From Bradyrhizobium sp. SZCCT0231 (lineage in GTDB: Bacteria; Pseudomonadota; Alphaproteobacteria; Rhizobiales; Xanthobacteraceae), in assembly GCF_018130245.1 (NCBI RefSeq), contig NZ_JAFCKP010000005.1:287159-351158 (forward strand): a DNA stretch of 64,000 nt, written 5' to 3'. The position numbers and the translations under genes are program-made. Every line of letters starts with the position of its first letter. Position 1 is the first letter of the stretch. Below the pieces are notes generated by a model. That model did no database searches and had not been told where the DNA came from. It worked only from the letters and a program-made list of their open reading frames with translations. This document shows positions 63,866 to 64,000 of the stretch, piece by piece.

Positions 63866-64000
63866 TCAGCCAACCGACCCTTCGAGCGAGATCGAGATCA
63901 GCTTCTGCGCTTCCACCGCGAATTCCATCGGCAGCTGCTGCAGCACGTCCTTGACGAAGCCGTTGACGACGAGGCCGACCGCCTCTTCCTGGCTGAGGCC
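63866..64000 (-). CDS. sufB: Fe-S cluster assembly protein SufB, C-terminal fragment (cut by window end)
   Basis: The last 44 codons and stop of sufB: SQEEAVGLVVNGFVKDVL, then LPMEFAVEAQKLISISLEG and SVG before TGA at 63866-63868. The LPMEFAVE...EGSVG ending is typical of SufB. The remainder lies beyond base 64000. It is the upstream gene of the suf operon as seen here. Confidence 0.9.
   Translation of the reverse strand, partial: GLSQEEAVGLVVNGFVKDVLQQLPMEFAVEAQKLISISLEGSVG

Overview
The window looks like a chromosomal segment of a Bradyrhizobium-type alphaproteobacterium (Hyphomicrobiales/Rhizobiales). Reasons: G+C is high throughout. The protein flavour is rhizobial: a class I PHA synthase, TctABC transport, Omp25/RopB-like beta-barrel proteins, a SufT-containing suf operon and several Tat-exported hydrolases. 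Families of palindromic intergenic repeats resemble those I remember from this genus. The genus call is inference from recall, not a database result. I saw no rRNA, tRNA, CRISPR array, transposase, integrase or phage genes.

Layout. 1-4.2 kb: end of a class I DAHP synthase, a small secreted protein, then the EF-P beta-lysylation module (epmB-epmA divergent from efp). 4.2-7 kb: exported M23 peptidase-like protein and a DUF808 membrane protein. 7-8.8 kb: AhpD-like protein and cupin, divergent from a MarR regulator with a palindromic operator. 9-14 kb: lytic transglycosylase, class II aldolase-like protein, SDR, recJ. 14.2-18.5 kb: a soluble receptor with inverted MCP architecture, NmrA-like protein plus a second cupin, and a GAF-class III cyclase lacking its usual catalytic arginine. 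18.5-25.5 kb: a catabolic operon (echA-caiB-tctC-tctB-tctA-pdxA2) facing a GntR regulator, with three copies of one operator-like palindrome. 25.7-32 kb: Tat-exported MBL hydrolase, RND efflux pair with a divergent TetR gene and two tandem operators, and a HAD hydrolase.

32.8-36.5 kb: aminotransferase, homoserine dehydrogenase and glpX in one direction. 36.7-43.3 kb: lipoprotein, phaC, MAPEG protein, argC overlapping a PaiB-like gene, second MBL hydrolase, DedA protein. 43.6-50.4 kb: parE, two Omp25-like porins facing each other around a small membrane protein and an SDR, and an FAD monooxygenase. 50.5-55 kb: small secreted proteins, an insertion of about 1 kb with lower G+C bounded by 36-bp direct repeats at the 3' end of a caspase-like gene, then an AraC regulator. 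55.3-59.2 kb: RhlE-type helicase, diguanylate cyclase, a FabA homologue whose catalytic histidine is asparagine, and a TfoX-N protein with a lysine-rich tail. 59.2-64 kb: repeat-rich spacer and the suf operon (sufB-C-D-S-T-A), truncated in sufB by the window end.

Most of the window is housekeeping. The points most worth follow-up are the repeat-bounded insertion beside the caspase gene, the FabA-like protein without its catalytic His, the cyclase without its transition-state Arg, the inverted MCP, and the triple operator array of the GntR-controlled operon.
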